From Nereocystis luetkeana (taxonomy: Eukaryota > Sar > Phaeophyceae > Laminariales > Laminariaceae): a stretch of DNA of 64,000 nt. Shown here piece after piece: positions 45,625 to 56,908 of this stretch; the stretch's first letter is position 1; every line of letters begins with the position of its first letter. The notes under the pieces were generated by a model. It was not told the DNA's origin, did not search any database, and saw only the letters and a list, made by a program, of their open reading frames with translations. Position numbers and translations under genes: made by a program. The DNA is taken from NCBI GenBank assembly GCA_031213475.1, contig JARUPZ010000010.1, forward strand, positions 2,051,001-2,115,000, written 5' to 3'.

Positions 45625-45918
45625 CTAAACCCCCGAGTGCCTGACGTGCCGCTGTGAGGCCCGTGATCGTCGGGTCGTTGGAAAGGCCGGGCTGCTGCCG
45701 TTCTTCGGCGTAGGAGCCGGCCTGTGATTCTTCTTCCTGATCCGGGAAAGAACGCGATCCTTCGCGATGGGCTGGTGATGCTGGGGTTGGTCCCGCCGGT
45801 TGTGCTTCACCGGCGACTTTGGCTGCTGCGTCGGCATCAGCCAGTGCTTGTTGTACTTGTTGATTGTGTTCTTGTATGGTTGCTTGCGTTCGGCCGTGAA
45901 CTCGTCGAGAGAGCTCAT
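45625..45918 (-). CDS. Basic ORF, 97 codons (hypothetical, possibly element-derived)
   Basis: Starts MSSLDEFTAERKQPYKNTIN and continues Lys/Arg/His/Pro-rich (KDRVLSRIRKKNHRPAPTPK). It lies upstream of the acidic-repeat frame and the RNase H fragment on the same strand. A gag-like or polyprotein-linker origin is possible but no zinc knuckle or protease motif is present. Confidence 0.35.
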   Translation of the reverse strand: MSSLDEFTAERKQPYKNTINKYNKHWLMPTQQPKSPVKHNRRDQPQHHQPIAKDRVLSRIRKKNHRPAPTPKNGSSPAFPTTRRSRASQRHVRHSGV

Positions 45919-45929
45919 GATCGGTTCTT

Positions 45930-46790
45930 CTCAGCGTTCCTCACACGTATTATCCGTGGACAAGGTCAAACGCTAGCGTGATGGGTGTTTACGTGCTAGG
46001 GTGCCAGGGATGTGTGTGTCGGATGTGGTGTAGAGACCAGGCGGTGCTGGGCCCGTGGATAACTCGTGTATTATTGTCGTCAGAGAAGTCAGAAATCCAA
46101 AGTGCTCGGTGCAAACCGAGCCACACGAAAAGTAACCGTACGGCGTAACCCAAAATCCAGAGGGGTTCCGTACCATGGAAATATATGGACACATACCTAC
46201 GTCATGCCGTAGCCCCTGAAACATCAAATAAATTCTGAATGTATACTACACCTACACCTACCCGAGTTTGCTACGAGTACCTCCTTCAACGCATAACGTA
46301 CATGGTATTTATTTGCTGTGCATTTCTTCTGTTTGCAACTTTCATTGAGGGGGGGTGTTACGGAAATGTTGGCATAGGTCCTGTACTAGTCATTGTTCAG
46401 TAGCATTGCTCTTGTGTGTATCGTAGATCGTACATCGTAGATCTCATATGTGTCTGTTGGAATGTAACGTATGCGGAGGAATCACTGTTGCTGTAGAGTT
46501 CTATCGTCGTAGGACCTCTAGCTCATTCTTCCGTGTGATCTCTCCAGGACGTCGTGTACCATAGCTGTCCTGATCATCTCTGGAAGCTACCGTCGTCTGG
46601 ACTCCTACATTCTCTGTGGATTATATCTGTGTGTGTTGGCCAACTAAGCGCCGTGTTTGAAACTGCACGTCATCTTCTCTACCGCACGGCAGTATCTTAC
46701 TTCTCCGTTGCCTGCTGCTCGCAGTGTCACCACTCGATTTCACGTCGAGGACACAGCCTCTCACCAAGGAGCCAGGGTATTTACCAGAAT
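45930..46790. other. No recognisable gene
   Basis: Short frames only. No repeat family member identified. Confidence 0.45.
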
Positions 46791-46797
46791 ATCCATA

Positions 46798-46875
46798 ACA
46801 TATATATATATATACTATATATATAGGTTTTGTGTCTACCGTCGGTCCTATTTGCTATGGCCCCCCGTAATAGGT
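46798..46875. mobile_element. Foldback element, family 1, right half
   Basis: A TA run followed by GGTTTTGTGTCTACCGTCGG, TCCTATTTGCTATGGCCC and CCCGTAATAG matches the right arm of the 3102-3236 element. A matching left arm is not recognisable, so the copy is truncated or decayed. Confidence 0.6.
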
Positions 46876-48174
46876 TACGAACGAAGCTTGTACTGGCTGC
46901 GCTTTATGTGCTAGGAAACTACCTCCACGTAGTATTCCCGTCATGAAACGGCCCTTCTTGGCCTTGCGAAACCCAAGACCCGGCCATACCGCGTAGACAC
47001 GCACTCCACCGCAGCTACCTCGACCAACTCTCCGCGACTTACAACGAAACCAGCGCGACAAGTTGCCGTTCGTAAATGTGCATCCGCAAAACCCGGCGGG
47101 ATCGGCATGGGGTGTGCCGTGATCGTTGAGAGCGGCGGACAAAAAAAGGCGCACCCATATGCCCGGTGAATTGATTTGAGATCCCTAAGTTGCGTATGAC
47201 CCCGACATCGGGGCTTTTTTTAGCTTGGATAACAGTATAGCAGGCCTGAGCTTCCCGCTTGTGCCTCAATACGATTAAACAAAAAGTGAATACTCGTAGT
47301 AGTACTTGATTTTTTTTTCTTTTTGCGTTGTTGCTACTTGTGGTTTCAAAGCGCGGCTGCCTGCTGAAGAGCTGGTATTTAGATAGTAGTATTCCTGGAT
47401 CAAACAACGTGTAGAGTCTCTCTCTCCCTCCCTCCTTCCCTCCCTCCCTCCCTCCGTCCCCCCGTCCCCGCTCTCTCTGTCACTCTCTTGCCTTCCACTT
47501 CACTTCGATTTTTGTACCCGACGACACCCAACACTCAGGATCAGTGCGATTCTGCTTCGTAGAGATACAAATTTGTGGTCATGAGCTACGAGGCAAAGGC
47601 CGTACGTACACCGTAAATGAAAAGGAGTTGAGCGAACGCAATGTCCAAGCGTCCTGTGGGCACGAAAAAGCACTGCAGTGTGTTGATTACTTTTTCATTT
47701 AGAGGCTGCGTCCTGCACCTCCTCTTTGACACCAGTCATATCTGTCTACCTGTGGGACATTATCTGCCAGATATAGCAAAATATCCCACTTCGTATGGTA
47801 CCGGTACCTCCAAGATTGTCTGAAATACTCATGAAACGTACACCCTCTAACTGAACGAGTACATATACAACAAACAACTATACTGTGTGCGGACTACTCT
47901 CTATGTCTTAGTCGCAAGTGCTGACTGTTTTAGTCTAGACTCGCGAAGTTGCAGCACGGTAGTGGTAGCGGCCCCGGTGCATTCTTGGAGGCTTGACGAC
48001 AGATCGACGGGCTTTAGGCTGCAGATCGACGGCAGTAGCGACAAGCGCATGCCGTGCCGTCGGCATGTCGGCGGGGTAAGTTATGTCCGGAGGCAACTGC
48101 TAATCTGTTTTGGACAGGAAGTTGGGTCCTCAAAATAATGCAGAAGCAAGGAAGGGGGTACGTTGATGTTGAAG
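46876..48174. other. No recognisable gene; CT-rich tract
   Basis: Contains the pyrimidine microsatellite at 47417-47462. Other frames are short and lack domains. Confidence 0.45.
47417..47462 (+). repeat. Pyrimidine microsatellite (TCTC/TCCC)
   Basis: A pure C/T run of CT and CCCT units, broken only near its end by CCGTCC. Confidence 0.9.
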
Positions 48175-48465
48175 TTGATGCCCTGTCGGATAGTTCGTTT
48201 TTCCCGCAATGGGCGGGTGAGCCTTCGGACTTTCATCCGTCACTGCAACATAGGCAGGCATTCTTCACACGCTAAACCAATATTTTCGTCATATTTGACG
48301 GGGAACCCCCGCGCGTATTTTCGGGGGTTCCCCGTCAATAAGTTCGAGGGAAAATTCGACTTGCACGCAAGATAGGCCGGCATGTGTAGCTGCCGCGGAT
48401 GGAAGCCCGCAGGCTCACGTGACCATCGCGAGCAAGACGAGCTACAATCTAAGGAGTCCATAATC
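48175..48465. mobile_element. Long foldback element, arms over 100 bp
   Basis: The centre, 48295-48338, is a perfect hairpin: TTGACGGGGAACCCCCG and its complement around a 10-base loop. Outward, the arms stay alignable for about 105 bp each (for example GTGAGCCTTCGGACTTTCATCC on the left against GTGAGCCTGCGGGCTTCCATCC on the right, read on opposite strands) and perhaps to 48175 and 48465. Because both arms encode related sequence, small frames on opposite strands translate to similar peptides sharing LTGNPR and RGFPV. No transposase or certain target duplication. Confidence 0.8.
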
Positions 48466-49980
48466 GCTTACTGCTGTGCTGGAGGACTCTTTTTTTGAGC
48501 ACCGTAAAGTCGCCCGTGTGCGGTTGCTCGCTCGGCAGTCGCGATGACGATGATTAGGTTGTTCTCACGTTGGCTCGTTGCCCTGAAATTCTGCCTGTGG
48601 TCATAAAACAGGCTGAAATAAAAGTGCATCTCTACGGGAGCAGAGCAAACATGTACGAAACAGTGCGCACGGCAGCACCGGTACGTAAGGGAAACGGTAC
48701 CAAGGAGCTGTGGGATACCACCCCGCGATAGGTTGCGGTCGTTACACGATTGCGTGCATATCAATGTATATACGCAGTTGTTTACTTTTGCGAAGCTTGC
48801 TTGGAACTGATAGGGTACCGCCCCCAAATGGCCAGCTGTTACAGACCAAAACCATGGTGACCTCCGATGCCCTCTGCGGCTGGGGTTTTACGTGCAAGAG
48901 ACCCCCACTCTCGACCTACAAGTGGTCGGGAGGTTTACAAGCCTGACATACTGCTCTGGAGATCCACGCTCCCGAGCTACAAGGGACTACCTTTCGCTCG
49001 GCGATCTTCACTCCGCTCGTGACGCACTCAGCGTATCAAAACTCTTTAGCCTATCGTTTGACGAGATCGTGGAGGAGGAGGCGCACTCGTTTTTGTAGCA
49101 AAAGTCCGACCTCAGGCCTCGATGGCAGCTTCCAATACTTTATTTCCCAACTACATGCAAACCCCTCCATTCGGTTACACACAATTACGCACATTTGTCT
49201 TGTATTTCGTGCAGACAATAACAGCACAGCCGCCGACGTGTATTCGAGCAACGTTTACGAACTGAAGGCTTTTTCTCCTTTCGTCCGCGACAAAACCTAT
49301 CTATCATGTACTATTTTATTCGGTCTCTTCAAGTTTGTTTCTCATGCAAGTTTTTGTTGGGCTGAACAACTGAGCCCTTTTCACGAAAGCCAAAAAAAAC
49401 AAATCTTATGCAACCCGGAAAAAAATGAAGCTCAGTTAGATACCGCGACGTCGAGCATTCTGGGTTCCAGATTGTTCAAGGCTAGAGGTTGCGATTTTAG
49501 GTTCAAATCTGAGCCAATATATAGTTTTCATATGGTAGACTATAGCACAACAGCCATAAGTAGCCGTACTGACATCACACTTTTACGCGGCTTGACGCGG
49601 CACACCAGCACAGATGCTGCATACACAGACCGTAGAAGCGGTCGCGTACAAGCCCACTCTCACTACGGCGTCCGGGAGGGAAGGTCCGGTGGATGTGAGC
49701 CATAGAAGGAGTTGTGGACGAACGACGAGCTCTCGCTGGGCAGCTCGTAAATATGCTCTTATGCACACCACCCACCGCTGTTTGTTGCTGCGAGGCTGTG
49801 TTTTGTTGAGCCGGCGCGATTCCTCTCGACTCGCCGAGCGCGCTCGGCATCTGGGTGCAGTCGTGCCACTCGCTCGGGGTCGAAAGAACTGCGCTCGGAG
49901 TGGCGGCACGTGCTGATGGGCAAAATTGGGGGTTGTTCGATGCCTATTTTTGCTCTGAACGAGTATTGCGGCAGCTGCTG
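48466..49980. other. Upstream of PIG-T; no exon assigned
   Basis: A 228-codon plus-strand frame (49019-49705) has no domain and untypical composition. The missing N-terminal exons of PIG-T (signal peptide and the PLxxG...F block) should lie between here and 50380, but I could not place them. Confidence 0.4.
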
Positions 49981-49983
49981 TAT

Positions 49984-50036
49984 ACCAGTACCTGGTACAT
50001 TCCAGGTATCATATACCAGGTACCTGGTACGGTATA
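49984..50036. repeat. Cluster of four TACCWGGTA-type motifs
   Basis: ATACCAGTACCTGGTACATT, CCAGGTATCATA, then TACCAGGTACCTGGTACGG: four overlapping or adjacent copies of the palindromic motif within 53 bp, able to fold several ways. Confidence 0.9.
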
Positions 50037-50383
50037 GAGTACAGACACAAAATTGGTTTATATGCATGTGGTCTCTCGTCTTTCGCGGTCTCCGTATGTA
50101 TCACACCAAAGAAATGAAATGTTTTTTATTCTCATGCGCTGCACAAGAAACTACACCTGCCTACACGACTTCCATAATGAGGTCACAAACAGGAGGGTGA
50201 AGAGGGCCCCATTTTTTAAACCTCAAAAATCTTGCATAAGGAACGGCCTAACGCTACTTGTCGCAGTTGAGACTTGATGAGAAGACGGGCGGAAGTGCTA
50301 CTGCTGTTGGCATCCCCTGCCCGGCACACGTCCTACACCTATTGTCATCATGTGCCGTGTGCGTTGGCCGTCCCCGATGACAG

Positions 50384-53300
50384 GTGCGCGACCTTAGCTT
50401 GCAGATGTCCAAGGGCAAGTGGGACACCACAGCCTGGGGCAATGGACCCGATGGCGGAGCAAGTGGCGAGTTTACCGCTGGTGAGGAAATCCGAAAGCCC
50501 CCTGCACCTGAACTCCTTGTTTTTCTTCCCAAATTGCAATGCGCCCTGCGATTTTTTGCCCCGCAATGTTCACGTGACACCTTGCCATCCACGACCACGA
50601 TTTGCCGACGTCTTGCCAGAATACCACTTGCATCTCTTGACTCTGTTTCATATTTTCTTATCCTACCCTAGCGCCGTTGCGGTATTGCCGTCCTCTTATG
50701 CACCTGTGGGTTCTTCCTTCAGTCGTTATTTGCAGTGCACCCTCCTACTCGCCCTCAAGATGGGGGGCCCGGTATTTTGGCACTGCGCACCCCCTCCGGG
50801 TCACGGCATGAACACAACATAAGCCGCTGACGTACAATCAGTCAACAAACCGCAGTTTTTTTCAGCCGCGAATGAAAGAAATAACAGTTTCACTGTCAAG
50901 AAAGCAACGTGTTGAAAAACTCCGGGCGACATGTTCTGGAGTCAACCTAGGAAGGTAGGGGGAAAGATCACCACAGTACTCCTGCCCGTAGGTGTCCTGG
51001 ATACTTGTTTTCTCAGAGAAGGGGACACCGACACATCCTTGTACCTTACGTGCTACACTTGTTTGCTCTTATTTCGTATGGGGGGTGTGTACTCGATAGG
51101 AGAGATGTACTCGATCTCATGCATGGCCGTAGTCGTATGACCATAGAACCATAGACGTATGGGGGGGGGGGGGGGGGGCAACACGGCTCGAGGTGGGACG
51201 GAGCGAATCCCTAGCCCTCTTGCTCCACGCGATCGTCTAGAATATACGGCTCTGTCCTCTACTTTTTTCGTGGACGATTGTATTTTGTGTCATGGCTGAT
51301 TGTCCAATCGTCCGCAGGCGGCGCCGAAATGTGGGCGAGACTGCCGTCTCATGGCACGTGGGAGAGCTGGGTGGGCCTACGGCGCAGCCTTTCCGGCATC
51401 TACTGTTCTTCCCTCGATGCCATGGACGAGACAAAGTGAGTGATTCTCTCACGTAATGAGGTGCATTGCTTCCGTTTCGCCGGCTTGCACGCCCTCTTAA
51501 CGTCGGTTGCGTTGCACCCGCCCACCGGCGAAAGCCCAATGTCCGTTCCTCTGTTTGCATGACTCATACTGCAGGGTCTACACGCCTGTCGTGATGGCAA
51601 TGCCGGGAGAGAAGGCCCTGACGCTTAACGAGACGACGTTGTTGAGGGGAACCCTACCGCGCGAGCCTGTGTGTACGGAAAATTTGACGCCTCTTATCAA
51701 GATGCTCCCGTGCAGGTCTCAGGTGGGCTGAATGCGCGCGTGCAGACGTGTAGACGGCCTGGCATTTCATGGTTCGAACTGCCTGCCATCGTTTGGAGCG
51801 AATAGCTCACTGATGTTTGGTGCGAATATGGTGGGGTGGGGCGCTTGACGTTACCTTGCCGATGCGTATAGCGTTTAGTTTACAAGTAGTTTGTGATGTG
51901 CAGGCGTAGAACGATGATGTGAGAGCTCTCAAGCGGCCGCATCACGCACTAAACCAGCGTTGAACAGTGCTGTCTTAATCGTTCCGACTTGAACACTTGG
52001 CGAAGGCGACAACCCCTTACATACCCACCGCCCCTATCTGCCGCCCCCTACGTTGTTGCCAACCAGACGGGACTCGGGCGCCTCCTGCACCCGATGCGTC
52101 TGTTCCAATCGGATTACCACTCCATTTCCGTGCGAGCCTCGGCGACCTTTTCCGATGTTGCCGCCATCACCTCCGTGAGCCTCGAGCAGACGGTGCTTGC
52201 AGTCTTCCGCCCCCGCCCGCATCTTCCCTCGGCTGTGTCACGGAAAAAATCGCGCGGACTGTCTGACTCCGATGACAGTAATGCTTATGTCGATGATGAG
52301 GAAGAAGTAACCGCCGTGGCTGGCGAAAACGGTTGGTCGATGTCGTCTCTGCTGCTGCCCAAGTCAGCCTCGAGCGCGGCACGGTCCGCGATGACGGCAC
52401 TGGAAGGATGCCCGGTTGCTTCCCGGAGCGCTATCCGCGTCCTCGACCCCCCCACGGCAAGGGGAATTTCATCTGAGTCCGCCTGCTGCATGGTGTCGGA
52501 CGGAGCCTGCGTAACCGGAGCGACAGCATCGGTGGAAGGTGAACACGGCAGAACCAAAGAGGAAGAATCAATGACCCAAGGCACTCGGCTGCTGTGGTCG
52601 TCGACTCACGGAAAATCAGGCGACGAGGGTGCAGGAGCGGACTCTTCTATTAGTAAACCGGACTGGTTTCGAGAAAAGCTTTGGCAGGGTAACGGCAACC
52701 AGGTGCAACAACCCGCAGAAGCAACGGTAGTTCCAGAAGATGGCCCAAGCGAGGCTAGAGCTGGTGCGGCGCCATCTGCCCCGGCTGTGGCGCGGCTGGA
52801 CCACCACCTCGCGGGACGCGGAGGAACACGCGGCGTTTCCGTCGCCCACCTGGTGAACATGCATCCCACAGCAACTGCGTACGTAGAGTTCTTGCAGCCC
52901 GTGCCATACTTCATGGTCCCGTTGCTAGGAACACTGCGTGCACGGTTGGTCCCGTCCTGCGCTTCCTCTCTTGGAAGTACTGGCCCTCTCCCAGCGGCCG
53001 AAAGCGATTCCTCTTTAGGTGGGGAAAAGGCTTTTGTGGGCACTTCTTTGGGCGGGACGCGGTGCAGCGAAGAAGACATCGGGAGCGAAGCCGCCGGGCC
53101 TCTCGTAAACCTCGCGCGAAATCTTACGCTCACGCCAGGGGAGGGCCGAAGTCCAGCCGTCATTGAAGCGCAGCTGTGGGTCCCCGCGGCGTCGACGCTG
53201 GTGTTGGGCTTCGATTTTTATAAGCGTTTCTTGACCGTCGACGACTTCCCGCCTGACCCAAGCCGCGGTTTCGACGTGCCGGCGCCGCTCGCACGCTTCT

Positions 53301-53827
53301 CCTTCGTCGAGCAGAAACTTGGGTCGGGAGCTGCGGATTGCCCCTCGATTAACGGCGGGGAAGGGAGAGAAGCTTCAGCTTCACGTGCTGGCGGAGGAGT
53401 CACCCCCGAGGGAAACTTAGGAGAGGGCTGCAAGGAGCGCGTTGTGTATGCGTACGGGGAAGCCGGCCTGTTGGACACCCCCCAGCCGGACTTCAGCATG
53501 CCTTTCAACGTGATTACATTTACAAGCACCGTCATCACGTTTTTCTTGGGCACAGCGATAAACCTTCTCGTGCGGAAAAGCGCCTCCACCAAACGCGGAA
53601 AAGGTAAAAAGAAGAAGGCGGATGGAGGGGAAGAGGAGCACGAAGGCGATTCACCGTCGGAGGACGGCGTATACGAGGATGACAGCCTCGGGGCTCAAGG
53701 TTGGTTGGATAGATCGAGGCGAGCACTTAGTAGAGTTCTCGGCCCAAGGCAACGGCGACAAGCGCGGGGCGGCATTGTATCGGGCAGTAGAAAACGGGAC
53801 GGGCCGGCTGGATTGAAAGAGGACTAG
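50384..53827 (+). CDS. PIGT: PIG-T / GPI16, GPI transamidase subunit (N-terminal exons missing)
   Basis: Exons 50384-50480, 51318-51435, 51575-51722 and 52067-53827 join in consistent phases (1, 2, 0) and encode 707 residues to a TAG stop. Family blocks appear in order: VRDLSLQMSKGKWDTTAWG (PIG-T VRELHLSxTQGRW); GGAEMW...LSGIYCSSLD (LSGIFCASL); LPREPVCTENLTPLIKMLPC; GLGRLLHPMRLFQSDYHS; VNMHPTATAYVEFLQPVPYF; and near the C-terminus PDFSMPFNVITFTSTVITF, the single membrane span, with a basic cytosolic tail. PIG-T sits in the ER membrane complex with PIG-K, GPAA1, PIG-S and PIG-U that attaches GPI anchors to proteins. Human PIG-T has 578 residues; this one is longer even without its N-terminus, owing to Ser/Gly/Glu-rich insertions and a longer tail. 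Signal peptide exons must lie upstream of 50384. Confidence 0.92.
51078..51178 (+). repeat. G-tract dispersed repeat, copy 7, inside a PIG-T intron
   Basis: GGGGGGTGTGTACTCGATAG, GAGATGTACTCGATCTCATG and CATGGCCGTAGTCGTATGAC match copy 4 closely, including the GAGATGTACTCGAT insertion, then an 18-G run (51161-51178). It lies in the intron 50481-51317, in the same orientation as the gene. Confidence 0.8.
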
Positions 53828-54560
53828 CTTTTTGAGGGATTCGATATCTAGGGTAGGGAGATTGAACGAAGTTCCGCAATATTGTGCACGCCCGCCGTGT
53901 GCTATTGCTCCTGGCTTGTCGACGTCTCTACGTTGCCGTGTTGTGCAACAGACGAAGCCCCGTGATTGCAATGCTTAGGCCGCTTCCACTCCACGTTGTC
54001 TCCGTGTAGGGTGAACAGTTTCCGCCTGGTGGGTATAGAAAATGCTCCTCATGAAAGCAAGACGCTGGAGGTCTGTGAGGGTCAGATGTTCTGCTCAAGT
54101 TTGGTTTCTGTTATTCAGGACGTGCCGGTAGTCTTGGCGAAAAGGGGCCGTTGTTGTGGTCTTCGCCAGGGCGATTCAGACACAATACAATCATTGGCCC
54201 CTATTCAGCTCGAGCGCTACCGTATGTATAGTTTTCCCTGCTTAAGTCCTTCGCAGGTGTGCGATATGCCGAAACTAGCGCCGCCGACGCTGTGCTTTTG
54301 ATGTGTTGTTTTTATCATGATGCTTGTCTTGAGGGTCCGCAAGGTGCGATGCAGAACAATGATACTATGCAAAATGGACGCTACTGGTATGTGTTGCAAC
54401 ATGCAACCATTCATAACTATTGGAGGCCGCACTACAGTACCTCATACAGCACAAATAGCTGTTGATATGTGGTTCAATAATCGCGCTGACGGGGTGTCAG
54501 AGCTTGCTCGCCACATATTCGAAAAAATGGTTGATACACACCGTGTACGAGACGAATATT
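53828..54560. other. 3' flank of PIG-T, no further gene
   Basis: Short frames only. No clear polyadenylation signal. Confidence 0.45.
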
Positions 54561-54612
54561 AGAGTTAACCCTAACCCTAAGTTGTTTAGGTCAACCCTAA
54601 CGCTAACCCCAT
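54561..54612. repeat. Interstitial telomere-like repeats
   Basis: GTTAACCCTAACCCTAAG at 54564-54581 and CAACCCTAACGCTAACCCC at 54592-54610, separated by TTGTTTAGGT: a short decayed CCCTAA tract. Confidence 0.75.
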
Positions 54613-54935
54613 AAGCCAATTCAGACCAAACCTCGAATTGGTGGTGAGCTCTACTAGAGTGCCAACCACTCCGGATCGACCGAAACACCAAACCCCAGAA
54701 TTGCAAGGTCGGACGAGCTTTACGAAACATCTTGCGTTGTCAAAAGGAACTGTAAACTTCGCTGGCGCGCAGTGCCAACGAAATTGCCGTTGTCGGGGAA
54801 CATCTGAGGTGCCCGTCATTGTCGTCATTGACCAGATGACAAATTCCACAAGTGGTACACTTGTGATCTCTGAACCGGATTAAAAAAACTTGTCTGTCTG
54901 GCTGCAGAAAAAATGTCTACCTGTCCGATCAGGGT

Positions 54936-55445
54936 CACTCAATGGTCACCTACGGACAAATTTCTTTCGAAACGCCTTCGCCCATGCGGCACGCATCAGG
55001 TCGAAGCCCTCGCGGAGGGGATCGTCATAGTGCAAACCACACCTCTTCACGTGCCCTGTGTGTGGAGTCATCAGAGTTGACTTCCAGCATCCCAATCGGG
55101 GTGATCGGTCGGGCAGCAGCAATCGCTCCCCTAGGCCAGCGGAAAAACTGGTCAAGTCTATTTTCAAGTGGAAAATTGGGTAAAATACATTTTTGTACTG
55201 CTGTGCTGCAAGCGATAAGCGGCATGGCAATATCAATGGTCACCTACGGACGACTTCGTTCGAAACGGCTACGCCCATGCCGCACGCATCAGGTCGAAGC
55301 CCTCGCGGAGGCTCCCTTCCTCTCTCCATCCCTCCCTTGCTCCCTCACTCCCTCCTACCCTCCCTGTCTCCCTCCGTCCTAGGCCCTGCCTGCCCTGTGT
55401 ATGGAGTTATCAAAGTTGGTTTCCAGCGTACCAATTGGGGTGAAA
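54936..55445 (+). repeat. Direct duplication, two diverged copies of about 150-200 bp
   Basis: Copy 1 (about 54941-55108) and copy 2 (about 55234-55445) share ATGGTCACCTACGGAC, TTCGAAACG, CGCCCATGC, GCACGCATCAGGTCGAAGCC, CTCGCGGAGG, CCTGTGT.TGGAGT and CCAATYGGGGTGA in order. Copy 2 carries an extra pyrimidine tract. The pair begins about 300 bp from the telomere-like repeats. Confidence 0.85.
55313..55380 (+). repeat. Pyrimidine-rich tract
   Basis: CTCCCTTCCTCTCTCCATCC and further CTCCC units, an insertion in the second copy of the direct duplication. Confidence 0.8.
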
Positions 55446-55661
55446 CTTTCGTACGTCAGCTAGCTGTGAGTCCTCTTTGTCAACTCACAACAATATACGT
55501 ATCAGAACTTTATGCCGAGGACCGAGGACAGATCTGCAGATTTCGGCCCGGCGGACCCTCACACGAGGGATGAAATCCCGCCCGCCTGCGTCCATCTTCT
55601 GTATACGCACCTACCTTTGGTTTTCAAGCATATGCTTTAAATATAATACCTGGTACGACAA

Positions 55662-55711
55662 TGAATATATATAATATATAATATATATGTATATATATAT
55701 ATATATATATT
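55662..55711. repeat. TA-dinucleotide tract
   Basis: About 50 bp of TA repeats with rare interruptions, 15 bp downstream of ATACCTGGTACG and 20 bp upstream of a TTAA-flanked element. Confidence 0.9.
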
Positions 55712-55731
55712 CAGTACGGTGAGGATCCCGC

Positions 55732-55829
55732 TTAACCCTTTTAGGACTGCGGTCCCGTTTTGGGGACAAAGTACTTGGGATTTGAATGGTTTGTCCCCAA
55801 AATGGGACTGCAGTCAGTCTTAAAAGTGC
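55732..55829. mobile_element. TTAA-flanked miniature element, copy 3
   Basis: TTAACCCTTTTAGGACTGCG opens the left arm. The right arm ends GACTGCAGTCAGTCTTAAAA, with a small CAGT duplication and a damaged end. Arms pair over about 35 bp around GGGATTTGAATGG. Confidence 0.75.
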
Positions 55830-56860
55830 TGTTCATTTTTGTAGTGCTGTGCTACAAGCACGGTGAAAAAAACTAGACACAAATTCATCCCGTTTAAGTG
55901 CGGCTGCCGCACTCGAGTGGAATAAGTGAGGTGCGGGAGCGTCTACCGCACTCAGGTGGAACCGGTCCTGCTTTATAGCCGTTGCCTGGTGCCGGGGAGG
56001 GGATGGAGGGGGGGGGGGCAGAAGCCTCCCTCCACCACATTCGAGACATGCCCGGCGCCAGGTACCGCTTTTCGTGCGTTGTCAGTCGTCACGGACAGCA
56101 TACACCCTGCCCTCCCTCTTCGCCTCCGTTGATACGAAGTATATTTTTACTTGTACTACTTATTTATTTTCGATGCGTTATGCTGCTTCTCCTGCTTGCC
56201 CTCCGATATTACTTCAGTGGTGCACGGCGCTGGGTTAATGCATTGATCGCTGTTAAAATGGTGATGCCCCCTTCAAGTCTTGTCTGTGGGCCATAAGGGT
56301 CCATCTTAACGACACGTATTGTATTTCGATTTTCCTGCAATTTCGGCATTTCACCAAATTCAGCGAGGGTTGAATCTTATCGAGTAAGTGCCTCAGTTGG
56401 TTCGGGAAATAATCGTCCACCCGGCACAGAACCGTCCCTACAGCAGCTGCGCTCGCGGAACCCATGCGTGCGGTGGCCCCACAGTCATCGGTCTGACTCG
56501 TAGGCAGGTGTCGGTGCCTTGGGGAGTGAAATCCATCACCAACTCGTCACGCAACAACGCCCAACGCTTGCCCAAAGCGACAAAGTCTCAGCTATTGCCG
56601 TCACCGAGCTCAGTCGGTCGGCCACCTCGGTGCGGTCACCTTGTGCACTCGGCCACGAGAGCCCAGAAAACTATTGCGCCTTCCGCGTTCGGCCATGACT
56701 TGCGAAGGACCTTAGGAACGACCCCTGTCAGCTCTGTGCGCTCGCGAGTGGTGGCACAGCTCGAGCGGTGGGGTTGCCCGATCCTCTACGGCCTTGTACC
56801 TAAATTTCCTGAAAATCCCTAAAACTTCGAGGCCATTTTTTGGGGGGGTGAAGTTTTTCG
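55830..56860. other. No gene assigned
   Basis: A 144-codon plus-strand frame (56388-56822) overlaps minus-strand frames that contain RWALLRDELVMDFTPQGTDT, broken by a stop. The minus-strand reading looks like a decayed coding fragment, but no family is recognisable. Confidence 0.35.
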
Positions 56861-56863
56861 GCT

Positions 56864-56908
56864 TTTCCCGAAAATATTTCGGGAAAATACCGAAAAAAAC
56901 TGAAAAAC
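56864..56908. repeat. Near-perfect hairpin TTTTTCGG...CCGAAAAA
   Basis: TTTTTCGGCTTTTCCCGAAA pairs with TTTCGGGAAAATACCGAAAA, leaving a few mismatches and a TAT centre. It abuts the next palindrome. Confidence 0.85.

Noticed and set aside
49019-49705. 228-codon plus-strand frame as a gene upstream of PIG-T
   Set aside because: Composition is that of random translation, no domain or signal is present, and it has no splice context linking it to PIG-T.
50274-50822. 182-codon plus-strand frame as a gene
   Set aside because: It overlaps, in another frame, the PIG-T exon 50384-50480, which matches the family block VRELHLSxTQGRW.
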